A DNA stretch of 30,253 bases, from assembly GCA_026002025.1 (NCBI GenBank), contig BOAU01000019.1, forward strand, positions 1 to 30,253, in the 5' to 3' direction. Position numbers and translations under genes: made by a program. Shown here one piece after another: positions 1 to 8,208 of this stretch; position 1 is the first letter of the stretch; every line of letters starts with the position of its first letter. The stretch is from Spirochaetia bacterium. GTDB lineage: Bacteria; Spirochaetota; Spirochaetia; Treponematales; Breznakiellaceae. The notes under the pieces were generated by a model, which ran no database searches, was not told where the DNA came from, and saw nothing but the letters and a program-made list of their open reading frames with translations.

Positions 1-45
1 AGTCAAAATCGGCAACCGTAATATATTCCTTTGTTGTATATACAT

Positions 46-73
46 ATTATAATAATAAAGAATTAAAAGTCAA
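46..73 (-). promoter_or_regulatory. Candidate sigma-70 promoter reading left, out of the window
   Basis: On the minus strand a TTGACT (73 to 68) is followed after 16 bases by TATAAT (51 to 46). Transcription would start near position 39, and an AAAGGA ribosome-binding-like sequence follows in the transcript. The gene it would drive begins at or beyond the left edge, so its product cannot be read. Its back-to-back position with the promoter at 116-144 suggests a divergent gene, perhaps the local regulator; that is inference. Confidence 0.45.
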
Positions 74-115
74 CAAAATATTGATAAAAAAATTGAATTT
101 TTTAAAATAATTTTA

Positions 116-144
116 TTGACAAGGGGGAAATTTTGATTTATTAT
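116..144 (+). promoter_or_regulatory. Sigma-70 promoter of the sugar-acid operon
   Basis: A perfect TTGACA (116-121) is followed after 17 bases by TATTAT (139-144). Transcription would start near 151, giving a leader of about 90 bases before the dehydrogenase start at 243. The surrounding 200 bases are strongly AT-rich, unlike the coding DNA that follows. Confidence 0.7.
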
Positions 145-200
145 GTAAGAAATAGATTGGAAAAAAGAAAATTTTCCTTTTTTGGGGTTATTTTTGCTTT

Positions 201-216
201 ACATGTGTATACATGT
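201..216. promoter_or_regulatory. Candidate operator, GTATAC-centred palindrome
   Basis: The sequence ACATGTGTATACATGT has ACATGT at both ends and GTATAC near the centre. It lies downstream of the predicted start of transcription, where a bound repressor would block elongation. GntR-type regulators of hexuronate use bind TTGTATACAA-like sites, so a sugar-acid regulator is a reasonable guess. The 8-mer GTATACAT recurs at 6070-6077 before the glycosidase gene, and a related TTGTATATACAT lies at 34-45. Confidence 0.35.
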
Positions 217-242
217 ATATATTATATTGGGAGACATGGATC

Positions 243-1076
243 ATGGGGAGCGGAAAAGTTGCGTTAATAACAGGTTCGAGCCGGGGTATAGGACGCGGAG
301 TGGCTCATGCCATGGCCAAGGCTGGTTATGATATTGCTCTTCATCACTCAAAATCGCAGGACGCGGCGGAGAGAACCCTGGCAGAAGTAAAAGCCCTTGG
401 AGTAAAAGCAATAGTACTTCAGGGTGATATGGGTGAAGTCGAGGTACCTCAGCACCTGGTTGATGAAACCGTTGCCCAGCTTGGAAGACTGGATGTGCTG
501 GTGAGCAACGCCGGTTACACCTGTTATGAGGGCCTTTTGGATATCACCGCCGAAACAATGGACGGCATGTACAACGTTAACTTTCGGGGTATGATCCTGG
601 TTGCTTCCGCGGCGGCCAAATACATGGTTAAAAACAAGGTAAAGGGCAGCATTATCTTTAACACTTCCATACGCAGTTTTTCTCCTCATCCCCGGGATGG
701 GGTATACGGGGGACTTAAGGCCGGTATGAACCGTATCATTAAATCCTTTGCTATTGATATGGGGCCCTACGGAATACGGGTTAATGGATATTCCCCGGGT
801 GTAACTAATGTACGTGTTCCGGAACCGGAAGATGAAGCCAAAGATCCAAAATACCGTAATTCCTATCGTTTTATTCCACTGCGGCGTAACGGTTATGCCG
901 CCGATATGGGAGGGCCAGTTGTGTGGTTGGCATCGGAAGACGCAGCTTATGTCACCGGCCAGGTAATCTGCGTGGATGGGGGGGTGTCCGCCATGGGTAT
1001 TCCGGAAAGTCTTATGGATATGACCGATTCATATGAAATTGAAGACTGGCTTAAGGTTGACCAAAATTCTATCTAG
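243..1076 (+). CDS. Short-chain dehydrogenase/reductase (SDR)
   Basis: This is a classical SDR oxidoreductase of 277 residues, probably acting on a sugar or sugar acid with NAD(P). The Rossmann motif TGSSRGIGRG is at residues 10-19, followed by a SNAG motif. The catalytic Ser142, Tyr155 and Lys159 have the normal spacing in a YGGLK context, and VDGG is near the C-terminus. The ATG at 243 is chosen because GGGAGA lies 8 bases upstream; an in-frame ATG at 213 would add ten unrelated residues and has no such site. The stop codon overlaps the ribosome-binding site of the next gene, so the two are translated together. The pairing with a galactonate-dehydratase-like enzyme points to sugar-acid metabolism. 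The exact substrate cannot be read from the sequence. Confidence 0.88.
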   Translation: MGSGKVALITGSSRGIGRGVAHAMAKAGYDIALHHSKSQDAAERTLAEVKALGVKAIVLQGDMGEVEVPQHLVDETVAQLGRLDVLVSNAGYTCYEGLLDITAETMDGMYNVNFRGMILVASAAAKYMVKNKVKGSIIFNTSIRSFSPHPRDGVYGGLKAGMNRIIKSFAIDMGPYGIRVNGYSPGVTNVRVPEPEDEAKDPKYRNSYRFIPLRRNGYAADMGGPVVWLASEDAAYVTGQVICVDGGVSAMGIPESLMDMTDSYEIEDWLKVDQNSI

Positions 1077-1089
1077 GAGGAACGCATAA

Positions 1090-2211
1090 ATGAAAATAAC
1101 AGAGATTAAGACCTTCCTGGTGGCTGCCGAAAGGCAAAATTGGCTCTTTGTAAAGGTAATGACAGATGAAGGTATCCATGGCTGGGGTGAGGCCAGTGTG
1201 GAAGGCCAAACCAAGGCCGTGGAGCAATGCGTCCATGTGCTGGCACAAAGAAGTGTTGTGGGTGAAGATCCGCGTAACATTGAGAAGATATGGCAGCAGA
1301 TGTACCATCATGGATTCTGGAAGGGCGGATTTGTTCACATGTCGGCAATCAGCGGTATTGATCAGGCGCTGTGGGATATTAGCGGCAAGATATACAATGT
1401 GCCGGTGTATATGCTGTTGGGCGGCGCCGTACGTAATAAGATCCGTACCTATACCCATGCCTTTAATGCGGAGATAGCCGCAAAATCCATTGAATTGGGC
1501 TTTGCCGGTGTTAAGACCGGCGGTTTTCAGCGGCCCGGACCTTATGATCCCCCAAGGGATATACCGGCCCTGGTTAAACGGCTTGGTGAGATTCGAAAGG
1601 TTATCGGGGATGATCATATAATTTGTATTGACAATCACGGTCAGTCTGTGCCTTCAGTGGCAATTAAAAAGATGAAATCCTGGGAGCCCTTTGATATTTA
1701 TTTTATTGAAGAGCCAATTCTGCCGGAGAATACTTTGGCTTATAAAAGGATTCGGGAGGCTATGCCCGAAGTAACACTTGCAGCCGGTGAACGGCTGTAT
1801 AACCGGTTTGATTACCGTGAAGTAGTACAGGAGCGTCTCTTTGATATTGCCCAGCCGGATATTTGCCATTGCGGCGGAATAACTGAAATCAGGAAAATTG
1901 CGGCCATGGTGGAGCCCTATGATATTAAATTTGCGCCCCACAATCCTAATGGCCCGGTAGCATCCGCCGCCAGCCTGCATGTATGTGCGGCCGCCCAGAA
2001 TTTTGACATTTTGGAATTCGCCGCCGCATCGGTCTATCCCAGAAGTGATATCTTTTCCATACCACTCAGGCCAAAGGACGGATATTTTTCACTTCCCGAA
2101 GGCCCCGGCCTTGGCATTGAACTTGATGAAAAGGCTATGGAAAAATATCCCTATACATTCAAGCAGTACGATCCCCGTTATGAAATAGATGGAACAGTGG
2201 CAGAGATTTAA
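1090..2211 (+). CDS. Enolase-superfamily sugar-acid dehydratase, DgoD-like
   Basis: The 373-residue protein belongs to the mandelate racemase/muconate lactonizing group of the enolase superfamily and resembles D-galactonate dehydratase along most of its length. Metal ligands Asp181, Glu207 and Glu234 are in place, as are His183 next to the first ligand and the catalytic His284 in an APHNPNGP segment. All match the DgoD layout. The reaction would be loss of water from an aldonic acid to give a 2-keto-3-deoxy acid. An AGGAGGA site at 1074-1080 overlaps the stop codon of the upstream dehydrogenase. Other acid-sugar dehydratases share this pattern, so galactonate is only the most likely substrate class. 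Confidence 0.87.
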   Translation: MKITEIKTFLVAAERQNWLFVKVMTDEGIHGWGEASVEGQTKAVEQCVHVLAQRSVVGEDPRNIEKIWQQMYHHGFWKGGFVHMSAISGIDQALWDISGKIYNVPVYMLLGGAVRNKIRTYTHAFNAEIAAKSIELGFAGVKTGGFQRPGPYDPPRDIPALVKRLGEIRKVIGDDHIICIDNHGQSVPSVAIKKMKSWEPFDIYFIEEPILPENTLAYKRIREAMPEVTLAAGERLYNRFDYREVVQERLFDIAQPDICHCGGITEIRKIAAMVEPYDIKFAPHNPNGPVASAASLHVCAAAQNFDILEFAAASVYPRSDIFSIPLRPKDGYFSLPEGPGLGIELDEKAMEKYPYTFKQYDPRYEIDGTVAEI

Positions 2212-2229
2212 TTTTTCAAAGGAGTTTTT

Positions 2230-2536
2230 ATGAGTGACAGAGATCTATCAGCCCAATTACCGGATAGAGAATTTTTCCCTTTCTGGGATGATGAAACTGA
2301 TTATAATACATTTCTTTATGTTGACGGTAATAATGCTGCAGCCGATGATGGTAATCCCGGAACCAGGGAAAAACCATTACTCTTGGAATAGATTGCGGTA
2401 ATGAATGTTGGTCCAGTGAGTCCGTAAAAAGGCAGGTCTGGGGTATAATATAATACGGGGCAATACAATCCGTGATGCAGGTGTATGCGGAATTGCTGCT
2501 TTTACCAGTAAAAATTTGTTATGTGAGGGAATATGA
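2230..2536 (+). pseudogene. Decayed right-handed beta-helix protein (pectate-lyase-like fold)
   Basis: A clear start (ATG 2230, with AAAGGAG just upstream) opens a frame of 53 codons ending at TAG 2391. The peptide contains a YVDGNN...DDGNPGTREKP segment, the usual N-terminal signature of secreted or cytoplasmic parallel beta-helix enzymes. Just after it, in another frame, comes GIDCGNECWSSESVKRQVWG, and after a further shift at a run of G residues GYNIIRGNTIRDAGVCGIA and about 12 further residues to TGA 2534-2536. These are typical beta-helix coil repeats. The middle and the C-terminus are missing, so this is a deleted and frameshifted relic rather than a small gene. Its final TGA overlaps the ATG of the downstream permease. 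The intact gene probably acted on plant-type polysaccharide. Confidence 0.75.
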
Positions 2537-3468
2537 CCATACATAAAACCGGTATTTTGGGCTTATTGGAGTACATGAAGTGGAATTACCTGTTCTATCT
2601 GATGATCCTGCCCGGCATTGTCTATATACTACTTTTTAAATACTGGCCCATGTACGGTATTGTTATTGCCTTTAAGGATTATAAAGTTACCTCAGGATTC
2701 TCCGATTCCGCATGGGTGGGTCTGGCGAATTTCCAGCGTCTTTTTTCCAGTGCCGCCTTTATCCGAGCCCTTAAAAACAATGTACTGATCAGTATCTATA
2801 AACTGATATTTGGCTTTCCATCCCCGATTATCCTTGCTCTTATGATTAACGAAATCCGCCGCTCCTTCCCCAAAAAGCTGGTTCAGACAGCGGTTATTCT
2901 GCCAAATTTTATTTCCTGGGTAGTGGTCTCCGGGCTTATGTACGCCATATTTTCTCCCAATACCGGGGCTTTTAAGCAGCTTGCGGAATTGTTCGGATAC
3001 AAGGGGGTCGTTCCGAATCTACTTACCAGCCGTGAGCATTTCCAGGCCTACCTGGTAATGACCCATATATGGAAGAACGCTGGTATGGGGACCATTATAT
3101 ACCTTGCGTCGATCTCGGGGATTGACCAGGAACTGTACGAGGCCGCAGCAGTGGACGGCGCCGGGCGCTGGCGGCAGATGTGGCATGTTACCCTATCCAG
3201 CCTGCGCCCCACCATTGTTATTGTGCTTATTTTCCGTATGGGGGATGTGATGTACGCCGGGTTTGATCAGGTGTACGCCATGTCCAATGACCTGGTTATC
3301 TCTGTAGCGGATATTATCGATACCTATGTATTCCGCATGGGTCTTGAACAGCGGCGGTTTTCCCTAGCCACGGCGGCGGGGCTTTTCCAATCCCTTATCG
3401 GTATGTTCCTGGTAATCGGCGTAAACGCTATTGCCCGCAGGGTCGATAAGGACAGCGCGATAATGTAG
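2533..3468 (+). CDS. ABC sugar transporter permease, LplB type
   Basis: This 311-residue inner-membrane permease has about six hydrophobic segments and the coupling loop motif YEAAAVDGAGRWRQMWHVTL (EAA---G), which contacts an ATPase. It is the LplB-type half of a carbohydrate importer of the family that takes up oligosaccharides. The start used here overlaps the end of the beta-helix relic, and its GAGGGA site is unusually close, only two bases away. A second in-frame ATG at 2575, also preceded by GGAG, would give MKWNYLFYLM, a normal N-terminus for this family, so the true start is uncertain. No ATPase gene is present in the cluster, as is common for this family, where one general ATPase serves several importers. 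Confidence 0.88.
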   Translation: MTIHKTGILGLLEYMKWNYLFYLMILPGIVYILLFKYWPMYGIVIAFKDYKVTSGFSDSAWVGLANFQRLFSSAAFIRALKNNVLISIYKLIFGFPSPIILALMINEIRRSFPKKLVQTAVILPNFISWVVVSGLMYAIFSPNTGAFKQLAELFGYKGVVPNLLTSREHFQAYLVMTHIWKNAGMGTIIYLASISGIDQELYEAAAVDGAGRWRQMWHVTLSSLRPTIVIVLIFRMGDVMYAGFDQVYAMSNDLVISVADIIDTYVFRMGLEQRRFSLATAAGLFQSLIGMFLVIGVNAIARRVDKDSAIM

Positions 3469-3485
3469 GTGAGGGGAGAAAACTG

Positions 3486-4379
3486 ATGCGGAGAAAATAT
3501 TCTAACTCATTAGTTCAAGACACCGCTTGGGACATCGTTATTTATTTTACCCTGGGGGTTTTTGTGTTAATGACGGTTTACCCCTTTTGGCATGTGCTCA
3601 TGTATTCGGTAAGTGATTCCAAAGCCGCCATGAGTGGCGGGCTCTTTTTTGTACCCCGCTCCTTTTCGCTCCTGGGCTACAGGATGCTCTTTAGTACTCA
3701 GCAGATTTTTATTGCCTATGGCAATACTATTGCCAAGACTGTTGTAGGTACCCTGCTCAGCGTCATCATTTCAGCCCTTACCGCTTACCCCCTGTCGATC
3801 CACCGGTTCCGGGGACGGAATTTCTTTTCGGGGATGATCTTTTTTACCATGCTTTTTTCCGGGGGGATCATCCCCACCTACCTGGTCCTCCGGGATCTCC
3901 ATTTGCTGGATACCTTCTGGGTCTATGTAGTTCCCGGGATGATGAACGTCTATAACATGTTCATCCTGCGCAGTTACTTTTCCTCTATCCCAACTTCACT
4001 GGAAGAGTCCGCCATGCTGGACGGGGCGAATCCTTTCCAGGTTTTGTTCTACATTATCCTCCCCCTTTCGAAGGCTGCCCTAGCGGCGATAGCCATGTTC
4101 TACGGAGTTGCAAACTGGAACTCCTATATGGACGGGGTGCTCTATGTAAACAACCAAAAGCTGCAGTTACTCCAGGTTTACTTAAGGCAAATGATGAACT
4201 CTACGGGGGCAAAAGGCGCCTTGAGCGCCGCGGAGAATCTTAGCCAGGCTTCCGCGCTTACCGACGAGACCATGAAGATGGTGGTTGTTACCGTAGCGGT
4301 GATTCCGGTTTTGTTCGTGTATCCCTTTTTACAGAAGTATTATACCAAGGGCGTTTTGATCGGCTCCGTTAAGGGCTGA
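3486..4379 (+). CDS. ABC sugar transporter permease, YtcP/LplC type
   Basis: This is the second permease of the importer, 297 residues. It has six predicted membrane segments and the EAA loop EESAMLDGANPFQVLFYIIL near residue 180. The C-terminus, ending KGVLIGSVKG, is the standard ending of LplC/YtcP proteins, which shows the gene is complete. A GAGGGG site lies 7-8 bases before the ATG, and only 17 bases separate it from the upstream permease, so both are in one transcript. It pairs with the upstream permease to form the membrane channel and with the following lipoprotein for substrate delivery. Confidence 0.9.
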   Translation: MRRKYSNSLVQDTAWDIVIYFTLGVFVLMTVYPFWHVLMYSVSDSKAAMSGGLFFVPRSFSLLGYRMLFSTQQIFIAYGNTIAKTVVGTLLSVIISALTAYPLSIHRFRGRNFFSGMIFFTMLFSGGIIPTYLVLRDLHLLDTFWVYVVPGMMNVYNMFILRSYFSSIPTSLEESAMLDGANPFQVLFYIILPLSKAALAAIAMFYGVANWNSYMDGVLYVNNQKLQLLQVYLRQMMNSTGAKGALSAAENLSQASALTDETMKMVVVTVAVIPVLFVYPFLQKYYTKGVLIGSVKG

Positions 4380-4411
4380 TCTGCAAATATATTTATTTTG
4401 GAGGAATTGAA

Positions 4412-5929
4412 ATGAAGAAGTGTAAGAAATCCCTATTTTTTTCGGCAGCGCTGATGGTAGCGCTATTTTTTACTATTACAATTGCTGCATGTTCCCGATC
4501 CGGTTTCAAGGCCCCTGCGGCATCTACGGGCCCTGACAAGGTAACCATCTTGTTAGAGGGGGATACTAACCCCAATGCACAGAATATAGTCCTGGATGAA
4601 CTGGGCAAAAAAACCAACACGGTGATCGACATGATCTATACTGCCGCTGGTGAATATGGTAGTAAGCTGAGTATCCTGGTCGCCGGAGGAACACCGCCTG
4701 ATATTTTCAGGGCCAATAGTAATACAGCCCAGGAATTTATAGATGCAGGCCTCCTTGCTGATGTGAGCAAATATCTTGATACCCTGGGGCCTAATATTCT
4801 TGCGGATGTGGGCAATGTCCTTTATCAGTGCCAGGTTAATAAAAACGGGGTGTATATGATTCCTGACGGAAACATATATTATGCGATGAATCTCTGCATG
4901 CGAACCGACTGGCTTAAGAACCTGGGGATGGATCTTCCTACGGATCTGAACAGCCTCTACAAGGTGTATTACGCCTTTACCTACAATGATCCCGACGGCA
5001 ACGGCAAGAAGGATACCTTCGGCCTTGCAGCCAATACCTTCCCAGACATGAAGGCCTTTGCGTCTATTTTCGGCGCATTCGGTATACCCCATAACTCGAC
5101 GATTATCCAGGATGACGGGACTTTGACTACCTGGGTAAAGCACCCCCAATACCTTGACGCGGTTACCTATATCCGTCGGCTTATTGCGGACGGCCTGGTT
5201 GAACCGGACTGGGTGACGATCCCCGCGATGGATATGTTCGCTAAATTATGGAATGGCGTTGCCGGGGCTATAGAATGGGAATGTTATGGCCCAACAAACA
5301 ACTGGATGCCTGTTCGTTATACCGAAGCGGTGACTCCCACCTTTGGTTTCCCCATCATCCGGGGACCGGATGGCAAGCATGGGGTACGTAAACAATTTCC
5401 TTCACTTGGTTCTGGCACGGTCATTTCCAGCAAAGCCAATATAGAAGCCGCTATCCGGATTGCCGATTTCTGCAAAACACCGGAAGGGTCTGATCTCCTG
5501 TTCCTGGGAGTCGAAGATGTCATGTACAGATGGACCGATAAAGTTGACGGTAAGTATGAATACCTGGGTAAATATACTGATCTAACTACTCACCGGGCTG
5601 AAGGAGGTTTCGTCTACGGGGGTCTCTTTCCGCCCAGGGATAATGCCCAGTGGCGTACCCTGAACAAACAGAGTCGGGAAGGTTCCGAGCTAGCTTGGTC
5701 GGAAGGTCTGGATAATACCGCTAATGTTATTGCGGATCTTAAGACCTGGGTGGAATACGGGCCCGAGATGAATCAGATTGTCAGAGAAATGTACGCACAG
5801 CTTCTTACTACCAAAGAGGATCTGCGGACCGTTTATAATCGGTTCCTGCGGGAATGGGAAGTTGCCGGCGGTATTGAATGGGAAAAGGAAGTCAATGCCG
5901 CATGGATTGCCCAGGGCAGGAAAAATTAG
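4412..5929 (+). CDS. ABC transporter extracellular solute-binding lipoprotein
   Basis: The 505-residue product starts with a lipoprotein signal: charged MKKCKK, a hydrophobic run, and a lipobox TIAAC with Cys27 as the lipidation site. The mature part looks like a family 1 (LplA-like) binding protein, with GGTPPDIFRAN near residue 90 and several Trp-rich stretches suited to sugar stacking. It would sit on the periplasmic side of the inner membrane and hand sugar to the two permeases encoded just upstream. GGAGG lies 8 bases before the start. The binding protein coming after the permeases is the common order in LplB/YtcP clusters. The ligand is not predictable, though the neighbouring glycosidase suggests a glycoside. 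Confidence 0.9.
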   Translation: MKKCKKSLFFSAALMVALFFTITIAACSRSGFKAPAASTGPDKVTILLEGDTNPNAQNIVLDELGKKTNTVIDMIYTAAGEYGSKLSILVAGGTPPDIFRANSNTAQEFIDAGLLADVSKYLDTLGPNILADVGNVLYQCQVNKNGVYMIPDGNIYYAMNLCMRTDWLKNLGMDLPTDLNSLYKVYYAFTYNDPDGNGKKDTFGLAANTFPDMKAFASIFGAFGIPHNSTIIQDDGTLTTWVKHPQYLDAVTYIRRLIADGLVEPDWVTIPAMDMFAKLWNGVAGAIEWECYGPTNNWMPVRYTEAVTPTFGFPIIRGPDGKHGVRKQFPSLGSGTVISSKANIEAAIRIADFCKTPEGSDLLFLGVEDVMYRWTDKVDGKYEYLGKYTDLTTHRAEGGFVYGGLFPPRDNAQWRTLNKQSREGSELAWSEGLDNTANVIADLKTWVEYGPEMNQIVREMYAQLLTTKEDLRTVYNRFLREWEVAGGIEWEKEVNAAWIAQGRKN

Positions 5930-5947
5930 TGTTTTATTCGTATTGAA

Positions 5948-5995
5948 GGGGTCTAATACCCCGCCCTTTAGGGCGGTTAAAAGGTATTAGACCCC
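5948..5995. repeat. Nested palindrome with TTTA loop
   Basis: GGGGTCTAATACC (5948-5960) is exactly repeated in inverted form at 5983-5995. Inside lies a second perfect hairpin, CCGCCC-TTTA-GGGCGG (5961-5976). There is no T run after it, so it is not a typical intrinsic terminator, although it could still limit or stabilise the transporter transcript. The CCTTTAGG core is seen at ends of IS200/IS605-type elements. Confidence 0.8.
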
Positions 5996-6025
5996 TGAAT
6001 ATAACCACCTTACGAGAACTACATA

Positions 6026-6045
6026 CCTCGTCCTTTAGGGCGAGG
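6026..6045. repeat. Second TTTA-loop palindrome, IS605-end-like
   Basis: CCTCGTCC-TTTA-GGGCGAGG forms an 8-bp stem with one G-T pair, and it is followed by TTGTTGATTG. It shares the CC-TTTA-GGG centre with the hairpin at 5961-5976. The form matches hairpins at the ends of IS200/IS605 transposons and their TnpB guide RNAs. No tnpA or tnpB gene is present here. Confidence 0.65.
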
Positions 6046-6095
6046 TTGTTGATTGAAAACAGGTAAATGGTATACATTAACAAGGAGCAATAGAA

Positions 6096-8177
6096 ATGTA
6101 CAGATTACAGAACGAATATTTGAAAGCGGTTTTTGATGGGCAGGCCCGGCTAACCTGGCTTGAAAATCTTCGGGAAGGCTCGGGCAATATCATTGATAAA
6201 CCCGGGCAAGACGCATTTCTTCTCAACTGTAAAAATGGGGAGAAATGGGAAGATATTGCATTTGGGCATAATCAGCAATTTAAAGCGGAGCAAAAGGGTA
6301 ATACGTTAAAATACCATTGCGAAAGCCTCCGTACCCGGAATGGGGAAAACCGTGTCTCCCTGACTTTGTCCATTACTCTGGAAGGGGAGAATCTATACTT
6401 CGATGCGGATATCAAGAATACCCAGAGTGATCTTCTGGTAATCGATTTTGAGTACCCCAAACTGGGGATTATAAAAAACATCGGCGGCAAGGAGCCTTCT
6501 CTTTTTGCGCCCTTCCAGGCGGGGGTACGGGTGGACCGTATAGGCTCCTGGCTTTCCGAAAAAAGGAATTCCCCCTGGGATGACACCCGGCAGTGCAACT
6601 TCTATTCCTTTGAGATCAATTACCCGGGATTTCACGGTAGTATGCACTGGATGGCGCTGCAGGCCGCCGGGCAAACCCTCTACACCGCCTGCCACGACGG
6701 GGATTTTTATACATCCCAAATGCGGGTTGATGGGGATCCTGAAGATAAGGGCGCTATTACCTTGGTGTTTGAAATTGAACCCTTTGTAAAACCAGATGAA
6801 TGCTGGGCGGCGCCCCAGAGCCGCCTGAAACTTTATAAGGGGACCTGGCATCACGGCGCCGATGAATACCGGCAATGGGCACATTCCTGGCGCCCGTCCC
6901 ACGAAAAGCCCCAGTGGATACAGGATCTGCTTGGGATGTTCCTGGTGATCAACAAGCAGCAGTACGGCGATGAAATGTGGCCCTACGATACCCTGCCGAA
7001 ACTTTATGAGCTTGCCCAGGAACATGGTTTTGAAAACCTTTCCCTTTTTGGATGGTTCGACAGCGGGCATGATAACCAATACCCGGATGTGGAAGCAAGC
7101 CACAGCATGGGCGGCGCAGATGCCTTAAAAGAAAACATACAGAAGGTACAGCAGGCAGGGGGCAGGGTTACCCTCTACCAGCAGGGGTACCTTTTTGACA
7201 CAACCACTGCATTCTACCGGAACGGCGGTTACCGTTACGAGTGCCGTACCCGCTGGGACACCCCCTATTATGATTATTACAGTAAAGCCCACCGGAGTGT
7301 GTTTTTAAAAAATTACACTTCAAAAAACTTTGCCATCGCATGCCCCTCCTGTCCGGAATGGCGGGAATTAATGGTTGATAAAACCGGTTTTGTCGCCTCC
7401 TTTGGTGCAGATGCGGTATTATTCGATCAGATTGGCGGTATGTGGGCCTTCCCCTGTTTTAACGACAAACATCCCCATGACAAGGGAAAGCCTTCGTTGG
7501 CAATGTCAGGGGGGCGTAAAAAACTCCTTGATGCGATTCAGAAACGGACAAAGGAGATTAACAGCGACTATGCCTTCTTTTCCGAGCATATTAATGACAT
7601 TTATTCCGCTTACCAGGATTGCTGCCACGGTCTCTTCCTTTTGCAGTCCCCGGAGGGGGAATATCTTGCAGGTGCTGAAGGGAAGGGCATCGTAAATGAG
7701 CCTTCCCTTTTCCGTTATTGTTTCCCGGAAACTAAAATTACCATTCGCAATCCCCGCCCATCCGTTGACAAACGGTCCGCAAACTTCGCTTTTGTCTTTG
7801 GCCTGGCTTTTGAGCTGGAGATCCGCTATGAACAGGACCGGGAAGATGTGTTAGCCGACAAATGGCCGGAGGAACGGCGGTATTCAAAAGCGGTGAATGC
7901 CCTGCGCAGAAAATATATTGACGAACTTATCCGCGCCGATTTTGTTGATGATGATCCCCTGGAAACCTATAATCCCCAGATTATCACCAAGGCTTATGAG
8001 AACAGTAAAACGATTGCGGTTGCCCTGTGGAACGATTCGGAGGAGCCCAAACCTTTGGCGCTAGCCGTAAAGAAAGGGCATTTTCTGGAATACGCCACCA
8101 TTGACGGCGCTTTTCAAAAGATGCCCGAAACAATCCCGCCCCGGTCAATCGGTTTGGTTGTTTTCCAAAAAGACTAA
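6096..8177 (+). CDS. Large glycoside hydrolase, DUF6259-like TIM barrel
   Basis: The 693-residue protein has no signal peptide, so it should act in the cytoplasm on imported sugar. Residues 1-270 form a beta-rich N-terminal part of the kind seen before barrel domains in GH36-like enzymes. Residues from about 275 carry a TIM-barrel-like region with GWFDSGHDN (Asp322), DAVLFDQIGG (Asp444) and FFSEHIND (Glu497), which are candidates for the catalytic acids. The C-terminal 80 residues look like a beta-sandwich. I assign it to the DUF6259 group from its pattern; the specific activity is unknown. AAGGAG lies about 9 bases before the start. Because the palindromes at 5948-6045 separate it from the transporter genes, it may be partly uncoupled from them. 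Confidence 0.75.
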   Translation: MYRLQNEYLKAVFDGQARLTWLENLREGSGNIIDKPGQDAFLLNCKNGEKWEDIAFGHNQQFKAEQKGNTLKYHCESLRTRNGENRVSLTLSITLEGENLYFDADIKNTQSDLLVIDFEYPKLGIIKNIGGKEPSLFAPFQAGVRVDRIGSWLSEKRNSPWDDTRQCNFYSFEINYPGFHGSMHWMALQAAGQTLYTACHDGDFYTSQMRVDGDPEDKGAITLVFEIEPFVKPDECWAAPQSRLKLYKGTWHHGADEYRQWAHSWRPSHEKPQWIQDLLGMFLVINKQQYGDEMWPYDTLPKLYELAQEHGFENLSLFGWFDSGHDNQYPDVEASHSMGGADALKENIQKVQQAGGRVTLYQQGYLFDTTTAFYRNGGYRYECRTRWDTPYYDYYSKAHRSVFLKNYTSKNFAIACPSCPEWRELMVDKTGFVASFGADAVLFDQIGGMWAFPCFNDKHPHDKGKPSLAMSGGRKKLLDAIQKRTKEINSDYAFFSEHINDIYSAYQDCCHGLFLLQSPEGEYLAGAEGKGIVNEPSLFRYCFPETKITIRNPRPSVDKRSANFAFVFGLAFELEIRYEQDREDVLADKWPEERRYSKAVNALRRKYIDELIRADFVDDDPLETYNPQIITKAYENSKTIAVALWNDSEEPKPLALAVKKGHFLEYATIDGAFQKMPETIPPRSIGLVVFQKD

Positions 8178-8208
8178 GGAGTAGGCAGACCCATGGTGCT
8201 TTAAGAAT

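Noticed and set aside
213..242. Upstream ATG for the short-chain dehydrogenase
   Set aside because: The ten added residues do not belong to the SDR fold, the ATG lies in the candidate operator, and GGGAGA fits the ATG at 243.
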